This document shows, piece after piece, positions 1-7,017 of a DNA stretch of 64,000 bases. Position 1 is the first letter of the stretch; each line of letters opens with the position of its first letter. The stretch is from Anoxybacillus mongoliensis (GTDB lineage Bacteria; Bacillota; Bacilli; Bacillales; Anoxybacillaceae). The stretch lies in contig NZ_JACHEQ010000004.1 in the NCBI RefSeq assembly GCF_014201515.1, positions 62,001 to 126,000 of the forward strand, written 5' to 3'. The notes beneath the pieces are model-generated. The model searched no databases and was not told the origin of the DNA. It saw nothing but the letters and a program-made list of their open reading frames with translations. Made by a program: the position numbers and the translations under genes.

Positions 1-297
1 ACTGAAGCGGATGTTGCTGCATTTCAACGTGGTGTTGTGCTCGATGATGGATATGAAACAAAACCGGCAGAGCTTGTGATCATCCGTTCGGGTTTGCGCT
101 CGGATGTTCAGGTTACGATTACAGAAGGGAAGTTTCATCAAATTAAACGAATGTTTCAAGCGATCGGCAAACGTGTCATTTACTTGAAGCGCATACAAAT
201 GGGACCGATTTCGCTTGATGAAACGTTAGAACCGGGAGAATATCGTGAATTGACAGATGAAGAAATTGCTTTATTAAAAGGAGAAGACAAAAAATAG
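1..297 (+). CDS. rsuA: 16S rRNA pseudouridine(516) synthase, C-terminal part
   Basis: This is the 3' end (98 codons) of a gene entering from the left edge; the frame is open from base 1 to TAG at 295-297. The family isomerises U516 of 16S rRNA to pseudouridine during 30S assembly. The visible part has the end of the catalytic domain, including a DDGYETKPA segment and the KFHQIKRMF motif typical of RsuA/RluB/RluE enzymes. The N-terminal S4 domain and catalytic Asp lie outside the window. Its position beside ytzE and pepV matches B. subtilis gene order. RsuA over other small-subunit family members is likely, not proven. Confidence 0.85.
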   Translation, partial: TEADVAAFQRGVVLDDGYETKPAELVIIRSGLRSDVQVTITEGKFHQIKRMFQAIGKRVIYLKRIQMGPISLDETLEPGEYRELTDEEIALLKGEDKK

Positions 298-319
298 GAA
301 CCCGCATCGCTCAGGTTCC
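288..319 (-). terminator. terminator of ytzE
   Basis: GGAACC at 297-302 pairs with GGTTCC at 314-319. Read on the minus strand the hairpin is followed by TATTTTTTG, so it mainly ends the ytzE transcript. On the plus strand the downstream sequence is not T-rich, so rsuA termination here is doubtful. Confidence 0.6.
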
Positions 320-335
320 GTCTATATACCTTTCA

Positions 336-557
336 TTATGACGACATCTTCACTCTTTTTTTAGTTGTTGTCCATTTACCTTTGCTAGGGCTGTGAATTA
401 AGTCGTTGTATGCTAACACGTTTAAATCCCGCTGAATCGTTCGTGGAGTAATACCAAATTCGTCCACGAGCTCTTGCGTTGTCACAGTTCCCCTTTCATT
501 AATGAACATGTAGACGGACTTAATACGGGTTAGCATGCGATCGGTAGATGGTTTCAA
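336..557 (-). CDS. ytzE: DeoR-type HTH protein YtzE
   Basis: This 73-residue protein consists almost only of a DeoR-family helix-turn-helix (TTQELVDEFGITPRTIQRDL), with no sugar-phosphate sensor domain. It resembles B. subtilis YtzE closely in sequence and size. I chose the TTG at 557-555 because AGGGAGTGATCA precedes it at proper spacing and the product then starts MKPSTDRML. The open frame runs further upstream, but that part lacks an SD and has the composition of non-coding sequence. It is divergent from pepV. A DNA-binding regulator is expected; its target is unknown, and without an effector domain it may act as a simple repressor. Confidence 0.85.
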   Translation of the reverse strand: MKPSTDRMLTRIKSVYMFINERGTVTTQELVDEFGITPRTIQRDLNVLAYNDLIHSPSKGKWTTTKKRVKMSS

Positions 558-629
558 ATGATCACTCCCTATCGTCACATCATTCGCATGGTACAACAAA
601 GATGAAAAACTAGATGTCTCACTATTTAT

Positions 630-701
630 TTTACACGAAAGTATAAGAAAAATGCTATAAATTTGCTGAATTTTACACAATATTTACACAATTAATACCA
701 T
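630..701 (+). promoter_or_regulatory. candidate pepV promoter with TTTACAC repeats
   Basis: TTTACA (672-677) and TACCAT (696-701), 18 bp apart, make a weak sigma-A promoter for pepV. TTTACACAA occurs at 672-680 and again at 683-691, one helical turn apart, with a third TTTACAC at 630-636. The repeats could be an operator, perhaps for divergent YtzE; this is speculative. Confidence 0.4.
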
Positions 702-730
702 ATTTTTCTTAAGGAAAGGTGAAAGTGACG

Positions 731-2128
731 ATGAATGTGAACTGGATGGAAGAAGTAAAGAAGCGGGAAAAAGTCCTTTTGCAAGATTTACAAACATTTT
801 TGCGCATTCCAAGCGTACGTAATGAACAAACAGCGACGAAAGAAGCTCCGCTAGGAAAAGAAGTGTATGAAGCGCTTTGTTACATGTTGAAACGCGGGGA
901 AGAAGAAGGATTTGTTGTGAAAAATGTAGACGGATTAGCCGGACACATTGAAATGGGTGATGGAGAAGAGATTGTTGGGGTTTTATGTCATGTTGACGTT
1001 GTTCCTGCTGGTGACGGTTGGACGTTTGATCCGTTTGGGGCAACGATCGTCGATGGGAAAATTTATGCACGTGGTGCTTTAGATGATAAAGGTCCGACGA
1101 TTGCTGCATTTTATGCGATGAAAATTGTGAAAGAGCTAGGGCTCCCACTATCTAAGCGTGTACGCATGATTATTGGAACAGATGAGGAAAGCGATTGGCA
1201 ATGTGTCGAACGATATTTTCAAACGGAGTCCATGCCGACGCTTGGCTTTGCGCCGGATGCCGATTTTCCGATTATTTACGCTGAAAAAGGGATTGTCGAC
1301 TTTGATCTTATTCAACAGCCAATGAATAAAAAAGCAGATGATTGTGTTCTTTTGTCGTTTCAAGCTGGCCGTCGATACAATATGGTTCCAGATTTTGCGG
1401 AAGCTGTTTTGCGAAATGGAAACGACATAAAAGATCGTTTTCTCACATTTTTACGTTCGCATACGCTTGAAGGTGAGGTGCATGTAGATGGCGAAACGTT
1501 GAAGTTATCCATTCGAGGTGTTTCTGCTCACGGTATGGAACCGAACAACGGAGTAAATGCAGGGCTATGGCTTACAAAATTTTTGGTAGATGAAGCACTT
1601 GATCCGCAAGCAGCCGAGTTTGTCCGTTTTGTTTCCCAATATTTTCACGGAGATACACGCGGACAGCAATTAGGGGTTGCGCATACAAATGAGGAACTAG
1701 GTGATTTGACGATTAATGTCGGTGTTCTTTCATATACAAGTGAACACGGGGGAAAGATCGGCATTAATTTGCGCTATCCTGTGACGAGCGACATTACACG
1801 TACGAAAGAGGCGATCGAGCGAGTAGCAAACCGTCATCACTTTACGTTAACAAACTTTTCTCATTCTTCACCACATTATGTCGCGAAAGATCATCCGCTC
1901 GTGCAAACATTGCAACGTGTTTACGAAGAACAGACGGGCGAACGGGCATCGTTGCTTGCGATTGGCGGTGGGACATATGCGCGTTCTTTACAAGCGGGGG
2001 TGGCGTTTGGCCCGCTATTTCCGAATCGTCCAGATGTGGCACACCAAAAAGATGAGTACATGTTTATTGATGATTTGGTTAAAGCAACAGCTATTTACGC
2101 TCAAGCTATTTATGAGTTAGCAAAATGA
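731..2128 (+). CDS. pepV: M20 family dipeptidase PepV
   Basis: Cytosolic zinc dipeptidase of the PepV/carnosinase branch of M20, 465 residues, the usual length. Metal and catalytic positions are visible: CHVDVVPAGDGW (H87, D89), ALDDKG (D119), GTDEESDW (E152/E153), and a C-terminal His in the PDVAHQKDE segment. It releases amino acids from dipeptides in the last step of peptide use. ATG 731 is preferred to an in-frame GTG at 719 because that GTG overlaps the SD (AAGGAAAGG, 711-719). The stop codon overlaps the promoter of the next gene. Equivalent to B. subtilis ytjP. Confidence 0.93.
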   Translation: MNVNWMEEVKKREKVLLQDLQTFLRIPSVRNEQTATKEAPLGKEVYEALCYMLKRGEEEGFVVKNVDGLAGHIEMGDGEEIVGVLCHVDVVPAGDGWTFDPFGATIVDGKIYARGALDDKGPTIAAFYAMKIVKELGLPLSKRVRMIIGTDEESDWQCVERYFQTESMPTLGFAPDADFPIIYAEKGIVDFDLIQQPMNKKADDCVLLSFQAGRRYNMVPDFAEAVLRNGNDIKDRFLTFLRSHTLEGEVHVDGETLKLSIRGVSAHGMEPNNGVNAGLWLTKFLVDEALDPQAAEFVRFVSQYFHGDTRGQQLGVAHTNEELGDLTINVGVLSYTSEHGGKIGINLRYPVTSDITRTKEAIERVANRHHFTLTNFSHSSPHYVAKDHPLVQTLQRVYEEQTGERASLLAIGGGTYARSLQAGVAFGPLFPNRPDVAHQKDEYMFIDDLVKATAIYAQAIYELAK

Positions 2129-2152
2129 CAATTTCCAAAAATATGTTATAAT
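2125..2152 (+). promoter_or_regulatory. sigma-A promoter of the MFS gene
   Basis: ATGACA (2125-2130), 16 bp spacer, perfect TATAAT (2147-2152). The -35 overlaps the pepV stop codon. The predicted start falls at the foot of the hairpin at 2154-2183. Confidence 0.6.
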
Positions 2153-2153
2153 G

Positions 2154-2183
2154 AAAAGTGCCGTCGCTCATGACGGTACTTTT
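2154..2183 (+). terminator. 12-bp hairpin after pepV, in the MFS leader
   Basis: AAAAGTGCCGTC pairs with GACGGTACTTTT across a 6-base loop, with one G-U pair. It has the A-run and T-run of a bidirectional terminator but lies directly downstream of a TATAAT box. It may end pepV transcripts, attenuate the MFS transcript, or both. Confidence 0.6.
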
Positions 2184-2214
2184 CGTCATTTTATATCGAT
2201 ATGGGGGATTTTTC

Positions 2215-3366
2215 GTGTATACACGTATTTTTCGCATGTTTTACTTTTTGCAATTTTTTAGTTTCGGTTCGCTTTTTCCGCTATTATCTGTGTACTTAAA
2301 AGATGAAGTCGGATTGTCGGGAACGGAAATCGGGATGATTATGTCGATTAGCCCGATCGTTATGATTTTCATCCAGCCAATTTGGGGAATGATAAGCGAT
2401 TATACGCGCAAACCAGTTCAAGTGTTAATCGTATCTTTATTAGGTACGGCTTTTTTTGGCTTTATGTATTCGCTCGTTCATTCTTATGTATGGTTGCTTG
2501 TGATTGCCGCATTACTTGCAGTTATGCAAAGTGGTATTGTTCCACTATCTGACAGTATTACGCTTCATTATGTGCAAAAAGCGAATGAACGGTATGGTTC
2601 GATTCGTTTATGGGGAGCACTTGGATTTGCTGCTGCTGTTCCGATTGCAGGACAAGTCGCTCAGTTATTCCAGCTTCGCTTTATTTTTTACATTTTCGTT
2701 GCTTTGCTCATTATTTCGAGTGTACTTGCATGGAAGTTGCCAAGGGAGCAGTCAAGTGCAAAAGTGAACATTCGAGAAGGAATGAAAGAATTGATTCGAA
2801 TTCCTAGGTTTCTTTTATTTTTGTTGACGACGTTTCTTGTTTTCGGTCCGATTTATGCCAACAATTTTTATTTCGGTATTTTGATTACTGATTTAGGTGG
2901 AACGCTTGCGGGCGTAGGACTTGCCTTTTTATTAGCCGCAGGAAGTGAGGCGCCGTTTATGAAATTTGCCGACGGCGTCGTCCGAAAGTTTGGAATGATG
3001 AGCGTGTTATTAGTTGCGACAACTTTGTCTTGTGCTCGGTGGACATTTTACTTTTTTGAACCACCACTAGCTATTGTATATGCAACGACAATTGTACAAG
3101 GGGCGTCTGTCGGTTTGTTTATTCCAGCTGCTCTTCAATATGTTCGCGACATTACTCCCGCACACGTGCGTACGACGGCTGTATCGCTTTATGCCACGGT
3201 TGGAAATGGGCTTGGGAGTTGGTTTTGTACATTTGTAGGAGGGTATATTTTAGAGCGTTGGACGATCGAGCACGTATATTTATTTTTTGGATTGTTGACA
3301 TTTGGAGGAATGGTCATTTTTGCTTGGCAGTCAAAAAAGACATTGCATAAAGTATCGGAAATTTGA
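2215..3366 (+). CDS. yttB: MFS transporter, YttB-like
   Basis: A membrane protein of 383 residues with about 12 hydrophobic segments. It has the MFS loop signature after helix 2 (GMISDYTRKP) and an N-terminus (FRMFYFLQFF, then GSLFPLLSVYLKDE) like the nucleoside-symporter-like MFS_1 proteins of Bacillus next to pepV. The GTG at 2215 has a good SD (GGGGGAT at 2203-2209); the upstream in-frame GTG at 2158 lies inside the hairpin. Substrate unknown; drug or metabolite efflux is typical for the family. The symbol rests on synteny and remembered similarity to B. subtilis YttB and is the less certain part. Confidence 0.75.
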   Translation: MYTRIFRMFYFLQFFSFGSLFPLLSVYLKDEVGLSGTEIGMIMSISPIVMIFIQPIWGMISDYTRKPVQVLIVSLLGTAFFGFMYSLVHSYVWLLVIAALLAVMQSGIVPLSDSITLHYVQKANERYGSIRLWGALGFAAAVPIAGQVAQLFQLRFIFYIFVALLIISSVLAWKLPREQSSAKVNIREGMKELIRIPRFLLFLLTTFLVFGPIYANNFYFGILITDLGGTLAGVGLAFLLAAGSEAPFMKFADGVVRKFGMMSVLLVATTLSCARWTFYFFEPPLAIVYATTIVQGASVGLFIPAALQYVRDITPAHVRTTAVSLYATVGNGLGSWFCTFVGGYILERWTIEHVYLFFGLLTFGGMVIFAWQSKKTLHKVSEI

Positions 3367-3398
3367 TAAAATTTAGAAAATTAAAAGGTGGGACATAA

Positions 3399-3929
3399 AT
3401 GTACTATTTTTTGGCAGTTCCTGTACCGAGCGAAGTAAAAAAGCAGCTACATCATTTTATGTCTCAATGGAAAGCGCCATTTCGTTTGTTCGTTCATGAG
3501 GAAGATTATCACATCACACTTGCGTTTTTAGGGAAGGTAACGGAAGAAGAGCGAAAGCAAATTGCAGAACGTATGCCAGAAGCGGTCCGAAAACATAAGG
3601 CGTTTTCTTTGCAACTGAGCGAAGTTTATTCATTTGGCTCGCGTATTTTATGGTATGGCGTAAAAGAAGAGTCCTGTTTGTTTTCCCTCCGTCAAGATGT
3701 GTATGACGTTTGCAAAAAGATTGGTTTTTCTCTTGATGCACGACCATTTACACCGCATATTACGCTCGCTAAAAAATGGAACGGATCGTTTCCATTTTCA
3801 CTTGAAACATATCCGCGAAAAATGGGAGGAGAAGACGTTCAATTTTTTGTGCATGACGTTGTGTTATATGAGACACATGTAAATGAAACACCGAAATATA
3901 AGCCACTTATGCGCTTTCCTCTTTCATAA
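3399..3929 (+). CDS. thpR: RNA 2',3'-cyclic phosphodiesterase
   Basis: A 2H phosphoesterase of 176 residues with both HxTx motifs: HIT at 38-40 and HIT at 120-122. The family opens 2',3'-cyclic phosphates on RNA ends to 2'-phosphates (LigT/ThpR); B. subtilis YtlP is the counterpart. SD AAAAGGTGGGA precedes the ATG. It lies 32 bp after the MFS gene and 22 bp before lrgA, so cotranscription is likely although the functions are unrelated. Confidence 0.9.
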   Translation: MYYFLAVPVPSEVKKQLHHFMSQWKAPFRLFVHEEDYHITLAFLGKVTEEERKQIAERMPEAVRKHKAFSLQLSEVYSFGSRILWYGVKEESCLFSLRQDVYDVCKKIGFSLDARPFTPHITLAKKWNGSFPFSLETYPRKMGGEDVQFFVHDVVLYETHVNETPKYKPLMRFPLS

Positions 3930-3951
3930 CTGGACAAAAGGGGGAGAAGAG

Positions 3952-4329
3952 ATGGGGATTACGATCATTCAAATTGGGGTATTGTATACGTTGTATGTTG
4001 TCGGTTCATTTATTCAGCAACTGTTACACATTCCTATTCCAGGAAGTATGATAGGGATGTTATTTCTATTTTTATTGTTAATGAGCGGAATAGTGAAGGA
4101 AGAGTGGATCTCTCGTGGTGCCAACATGCTTTTGTCTCATTTAACACTGTTGTTTATCCCGGCGACTGTTGGTGTCATGGATTATGTTGAACTTTTCTCA
4201 GGGAAAGGGATATGGTCCATTTTCGTTGTCATCGTGAGCACGATGATCGTCATGTTGTTTGTTGGTTTCATCGGTCAATGGGCACAAACACGTGAACAAA
4301 AGCGAGTGCGTGAGGTGAAAGGGGCATGA
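3952..4329 (+). CDS. lrgA: LrgA/CidA family membrane protein
   Basis: Small holin-like membrane protein of 125 residues with four hydrophobic segments and the family motif IPIPGSMIGMLFLFLLL. The start is ATG 3952 with SD AAGGGGGAGAAGAG; the open frame begins earlier but overlaps thpR. The stop overlaps the lrgB start (ATGA), so translation is coupled. LrgAB/CidAB proteins were first described as holin/antiholin-like; the related B. subtilis PftAB pair imports pyruvate. No lytST sensor genes are adjacent, so the regulation seen in other Firmicutes is not evident. Confidence 0.85.
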   Translation: MGITIIQIGVLYTLYVVGSFIQQLLHIPIPGSMIGMLFLFLLLMSGIVKEEWISRGANMLLSHLTLLFIPATVGVMDYVELFSGKGIWSIFVVIVSTMIVMLFVGFIGQWAQTREQKRVREVKGA

Positions 4330-4997
4330 TTGGCGCTAGTATGCTTTTGTGGACAATTGTTGTGTATATGGCGATGCGCAAATTGTATGCCCGCTTTTAT
4401 TTTCCGTTGCTTGTGCCCATTGCAACGAGCACAGTCGTTATTATTATCACATTATCACTTTTTCATCTATCGTACGAACAATATATGGATGGAGGAAAAT
4501 GGCTTGTTCATTTGCTAGGTCCAGCAGTTGTCGCACTAGCTTTGCCACTTTATCAACATCGTCATACGCTCAAACAGTTTTTATGGCCGTTATTATGTAG
4601 CACATTTTTCGGTACGATCATTGGGATGGGGAGCGGCTTATTATTGGCACGTCTTTTTCATTTACCTGAACAAGTTGTTCGATCAATTATTCCGAAATCA
4701 GTCACTTCACCCGTTGCAATGGATATTGCAGCGCTCATTGGCGGCATACCAACGCTTGCCGCTGTATATGTCATGGTTGCAGGAATTTTTGGCGCAATGT
4801 TTGGACCAACGATTTTTCAACGCTTACGCCTCACTACAGCTTTAGGGATCGGAAGCGGACTTGGAGCGGCTTCACATGGCATTGGTACTGCAAAAGCACT
4901 TGAAATGGGTAAAAAAGAAGCAGCGATTAGCTCGGTAGCAATGACGTTAAGTGCGATTTTTGCTTCTCTTCTTTGCCCGTTGTTACTTTTGTTGTAG
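4326..4997 (+). CDS. lrgB: LrgB/CidB family membrane protein
   Basis: Membrane partner of lrgA: 223 residues with about six hydrophobic helices. It has the conserved LrgB segments (SVTSPVAMDIA, then GTAKALEMGKKEAAISSVAMTL). The start overlaps the lrgA stop by four bases. The pair probably forms one complex in the cytoplasmic membrane; either small-acid (pyruvate) transport or a role in autolysis control is possible. Confidence 0.88.
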   Translation: MIGASMLLWTIVVYMAMRKLYARFYFPLLVPIATSTVVIIITLSLFHLSYEQYMDGGKWLVHLLGPAVVALALPLYQHRHTLKQFLWPLLCSTFFGTIIGMGSGLLLARLFHLPEQVVRSIIPKSVTSPVAMDIAALIGGIPTLAAVYVMVAGIFGAMFGPTIFQRLRLTTALGIGSGLGAASHGIGTAKALEMGKKEAAISSVAMTLSAIFASLLCPLLLLL

Positions 4998-5032
4998 AAT
5001 GAAAGTAACAATAGATTGCTGGGGGTTAAGGC

Positions 5033-5989
5033 GTGGGACAGCTGATTAAGCTTCAAGATTATATTTCGCGCTACGAGCTAGATATTTATCATTATCCAAG
5101 CGAGTTCATTCGCTTAAAAAAGAAGCAATGGGAACGAATGAAGCATGCGTGGGAGACGGGGCAACTTGCTTTAAGGGTAGAACCACATTCGTATGAATCA
5201 TGGAAATGGCTTGAGGAAGAGACGTCTCTTTTTGATAAAATTAAGCAAATATGGACAAGAAAAAAAGTAAAAGATGTGACAGAAGAAAATGAACAATCGG
5301 AAGAAGAGGAAGACTTTATGTTTTCCATTACGTCCGAACCGAAAACGCTTGAAGAATTAAAGATATTATTTTTAGAAAAGCTGTTTCAACTGCAAATTCG
5401 TTGGGCAAGTTCAACGTTAACGGAAGAATCCATTATTGATCCGAAATATTATTATGATGTATATTTGAAATATTTTTTGCAACGTTTTCCTGATACGTAC
5501 TTGTGTATGTATAAACCTGTGTTTTTATTGAAAAAAGCTCCTGTCGAGCTAAATACGATTTTAATTAGCCCAACGACAACGTGGTGCATTGCGTTTACGG
5601 AAGAACGAAAAAATAACATTATCGTTGGCTCGGCTGAACGTTTTTGGACGGAGATTGTCGATGATGTGGAGCGAAAAATCGTCAACCCGATGATTTCGCT
5701 TCACCGAACAGAAAAAGTTGTTCAAACGATTTATAAACAATTTTCCGTCGATATGCCGATTAAAAAAGTGTTGATAAATCGAGAAGGATATATTGATTAT
5801 CGTTACGCACCGAGCGATCTTGACATTATCGATCGCCGTCATTATGATGCATGGTTTATGTCACTCAGACAGTTGAGCATGCCGCTGAAGCATATGCAAC
5901 TGAAGGCAGCACAATCATTGTTGACGTATTGTGATACACGCTATTACGATCCGCTCGTCATTGAAGAAGTTGAAGAGGCTGATGAGTAG
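5033..5989 (+). CDS. conserved protein of unknown function
   Basis: A 318-residue soluble protein that I do not recognise. It starts with GTG after a GGGGG SD. The N-terminus (LIKLQDYISRYELDIYHYPS) is followed by a basic stretch, an acidic Glu-rich linker near residues 80-97, and a long mixed alpha/beta region with several Trp and Tyr residues. No signal peptide, membrane helix, nucleotide-binding motif or metal cluster is visible. Coding quality is good: codon use like its neighbours, clean SD, terminator at the stop. It follows lrgB by 35 bp and may share its transcript. Confidence 0.75.
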   Translation: MGQLIKLQDYISRYELDIYHYPSEFIRLKKKQWERMKHAWETGQLALRVEPHSYESWKWLEEETSLFDKIKQIWTRKKVKDVTEENEQSEEEEDFMFSITSEPKTLEELKILFLEKLFQLQIRWASSTLTEESIIDPKYYYDVYLKYFLQRFPDTYLCMYKPVFLLKKAPVELNTILISPTTTWCIAFTEERKNNIIVGSAERFWTEIVDDVERKIVNPMISLHRTEKVVQTIYKQFSVDMPIKKVLINREGYIDYRYAPSDLDIIDRRHYDAWFMSLRQLSMPLKHMQLKAAQSLLTYCDTRYYDPLVIEEVEEADE

Positions 5990-6004
5990 AGCTCAGCCTC
6001 TTTT
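5974..6004. terminator. bidirectional terminator
   Basis: AGAGGCTGA (5974-5982) pairs with TCAGCCTC (5993-6000), followed by TTTTAT. It contains the stop codon of the upstream gene and serves the convergent EAL gene from the other side. Confidence 0.85.
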
Positions 6005-6944
6005 ATAGCGGATTTGGGCTCGGTTTGCCGATATAGTAGCCTTGGGCGAACGGAATGCCAATTTCTCTACAGTAGTCTAATTCTTCTTTTCGTTCAATTC
6101 CTTCAGCAAGTACGTGAATGCCAAGCGCCTGCGCAATTCGAGTTACTTCTTTTAAAAACGCTTGTTTCTCTTTTTCTTGGTCGCAATTTTGAATGTAGTG
6201 GCGATCAATTTTTACATAATCAGGTTGTAATAGCGTAAGCATATCGATTGTTGAAAAGCCGGCACCGACGTCGTCTAAGGCTACTTTCATTCCTGATCGT
6301 TTATATGTGGCAAATACGTTCTTTAAATGGTCAACATCAATGATTTTTTCGGTCTCGACAACTTCAAATACAAGATCTTCAGGTGCTACTTCATATTGTT
6401 CGACGATGGAAAATGTATGACGAAGACAAAATTCGGGATTGTAAATTGTTGATGGTAAAAAGTTAATGAAACTTTTTATCCCTTTTTTTATTTTTGTACG
6501 TGCTCGAATCGCTTCTTCGCGTGCTCGTCGATCTAAAAATGTATGCAAACCTGTTTGTTGTGCGACAGAAAAAAGCTGTTTAGGCGAAAAGTGTTGTGAG
6601 CGCAGTAAACACTCATAGCCGAAAACGTCTCCTGTTTTTGTATGAATAATCGGTTGTAAATAACTTGTGAGCGGTCCATTTGTTATGCATTGGACAACAT
6701 CTTCATGCTTAATTCGAATGCTTAACTCATGAATGGGAACGAACGCCCCTGGTGAATCGGGATTTTTGCATAACGCTACGAATGTTTTTTCTTTTGGAAC
6801 GATTGTCTCTACATATGTCGCTAATTGTTGCAATGAATCATACGAATAACATAAATACTTTTTTTGCTCTTCCTGCATAATAAGTAAGTAGCCAGATTGT
6901 AAAATTGGAAATGGAACGCTACATGAGATGCATGAATGCATCAT
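6003..6944 (-). CDS. EAL domain c-di-GMP phosphodiesterase with N-terminal CxxC
   Basis: A 313-residue protein. Residues 1-85 form a short unassigned N-terminal region starting MMHSCISC; residues 90-310 form an EAL domain. The catalytic set looks complete: ECLLR (E111), N161 in NFLPS, E194/E197, DD224-225 in LDDVGAG, K245, E281 in AEGIE, and Q301 in QGYY. It should hydrolyse c-di-GMP to pGpG. The CxxC at residues 5-8 could bind a metal or respond to redox. No PAS, GGDEF or membrane segment is seen. SD GGGGGGAGAA lies directly before ATGATG, so either ATG may be used. Confidence 0.88.
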   Translation of the reverse strand: MMHSCISCSVPFPILQSGYLLIMQEEQKKYLCYSYDSLQQLATYVETIVPKEKTFVALCKNPDSPGAFVPIHELSIRIKHEDVVQCITNGPLTSYLQPIIHTKTGDVFGYECLLRSQHFSPKQLFSVAQQTGLHTFLDRRAREEAIRARTKIKKGIKSFINFLPSTIYNPEFCLRHTFSIVEQYEVAPEDLVFEVVETEKIIDVDHLKNVFATYKRSGMKVALDDVGAGFSTIDMLTLLQPDYVKIDRHYIQNCDQEKEKQAFLKEVTRIAQALGIHVLAEGIERKEELDYCREIGIPFAQGYYIGKPSPNPL

Positions 6945-7017
6945 TTCTCCCCCCCTTATCTTGATCCATTTTACAACAAAAATGATTCACTTCAAAAGTG
7001 GAAGTTGGTGACCGATA

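Noticed and set aside
684-1148. 154-codon minus-strand frame under pepV
   Set aside because: Antisense shadow of a clear peptidase gene; the residue composition (His/Ser/Leu-rich) is typical of reverse-strand translation.
3952-4997. lrgAB as a phage holin module or prophage remnant
   Set aside because: No endolysin or other phage genes; the pair is a common chromosomal membrane system.
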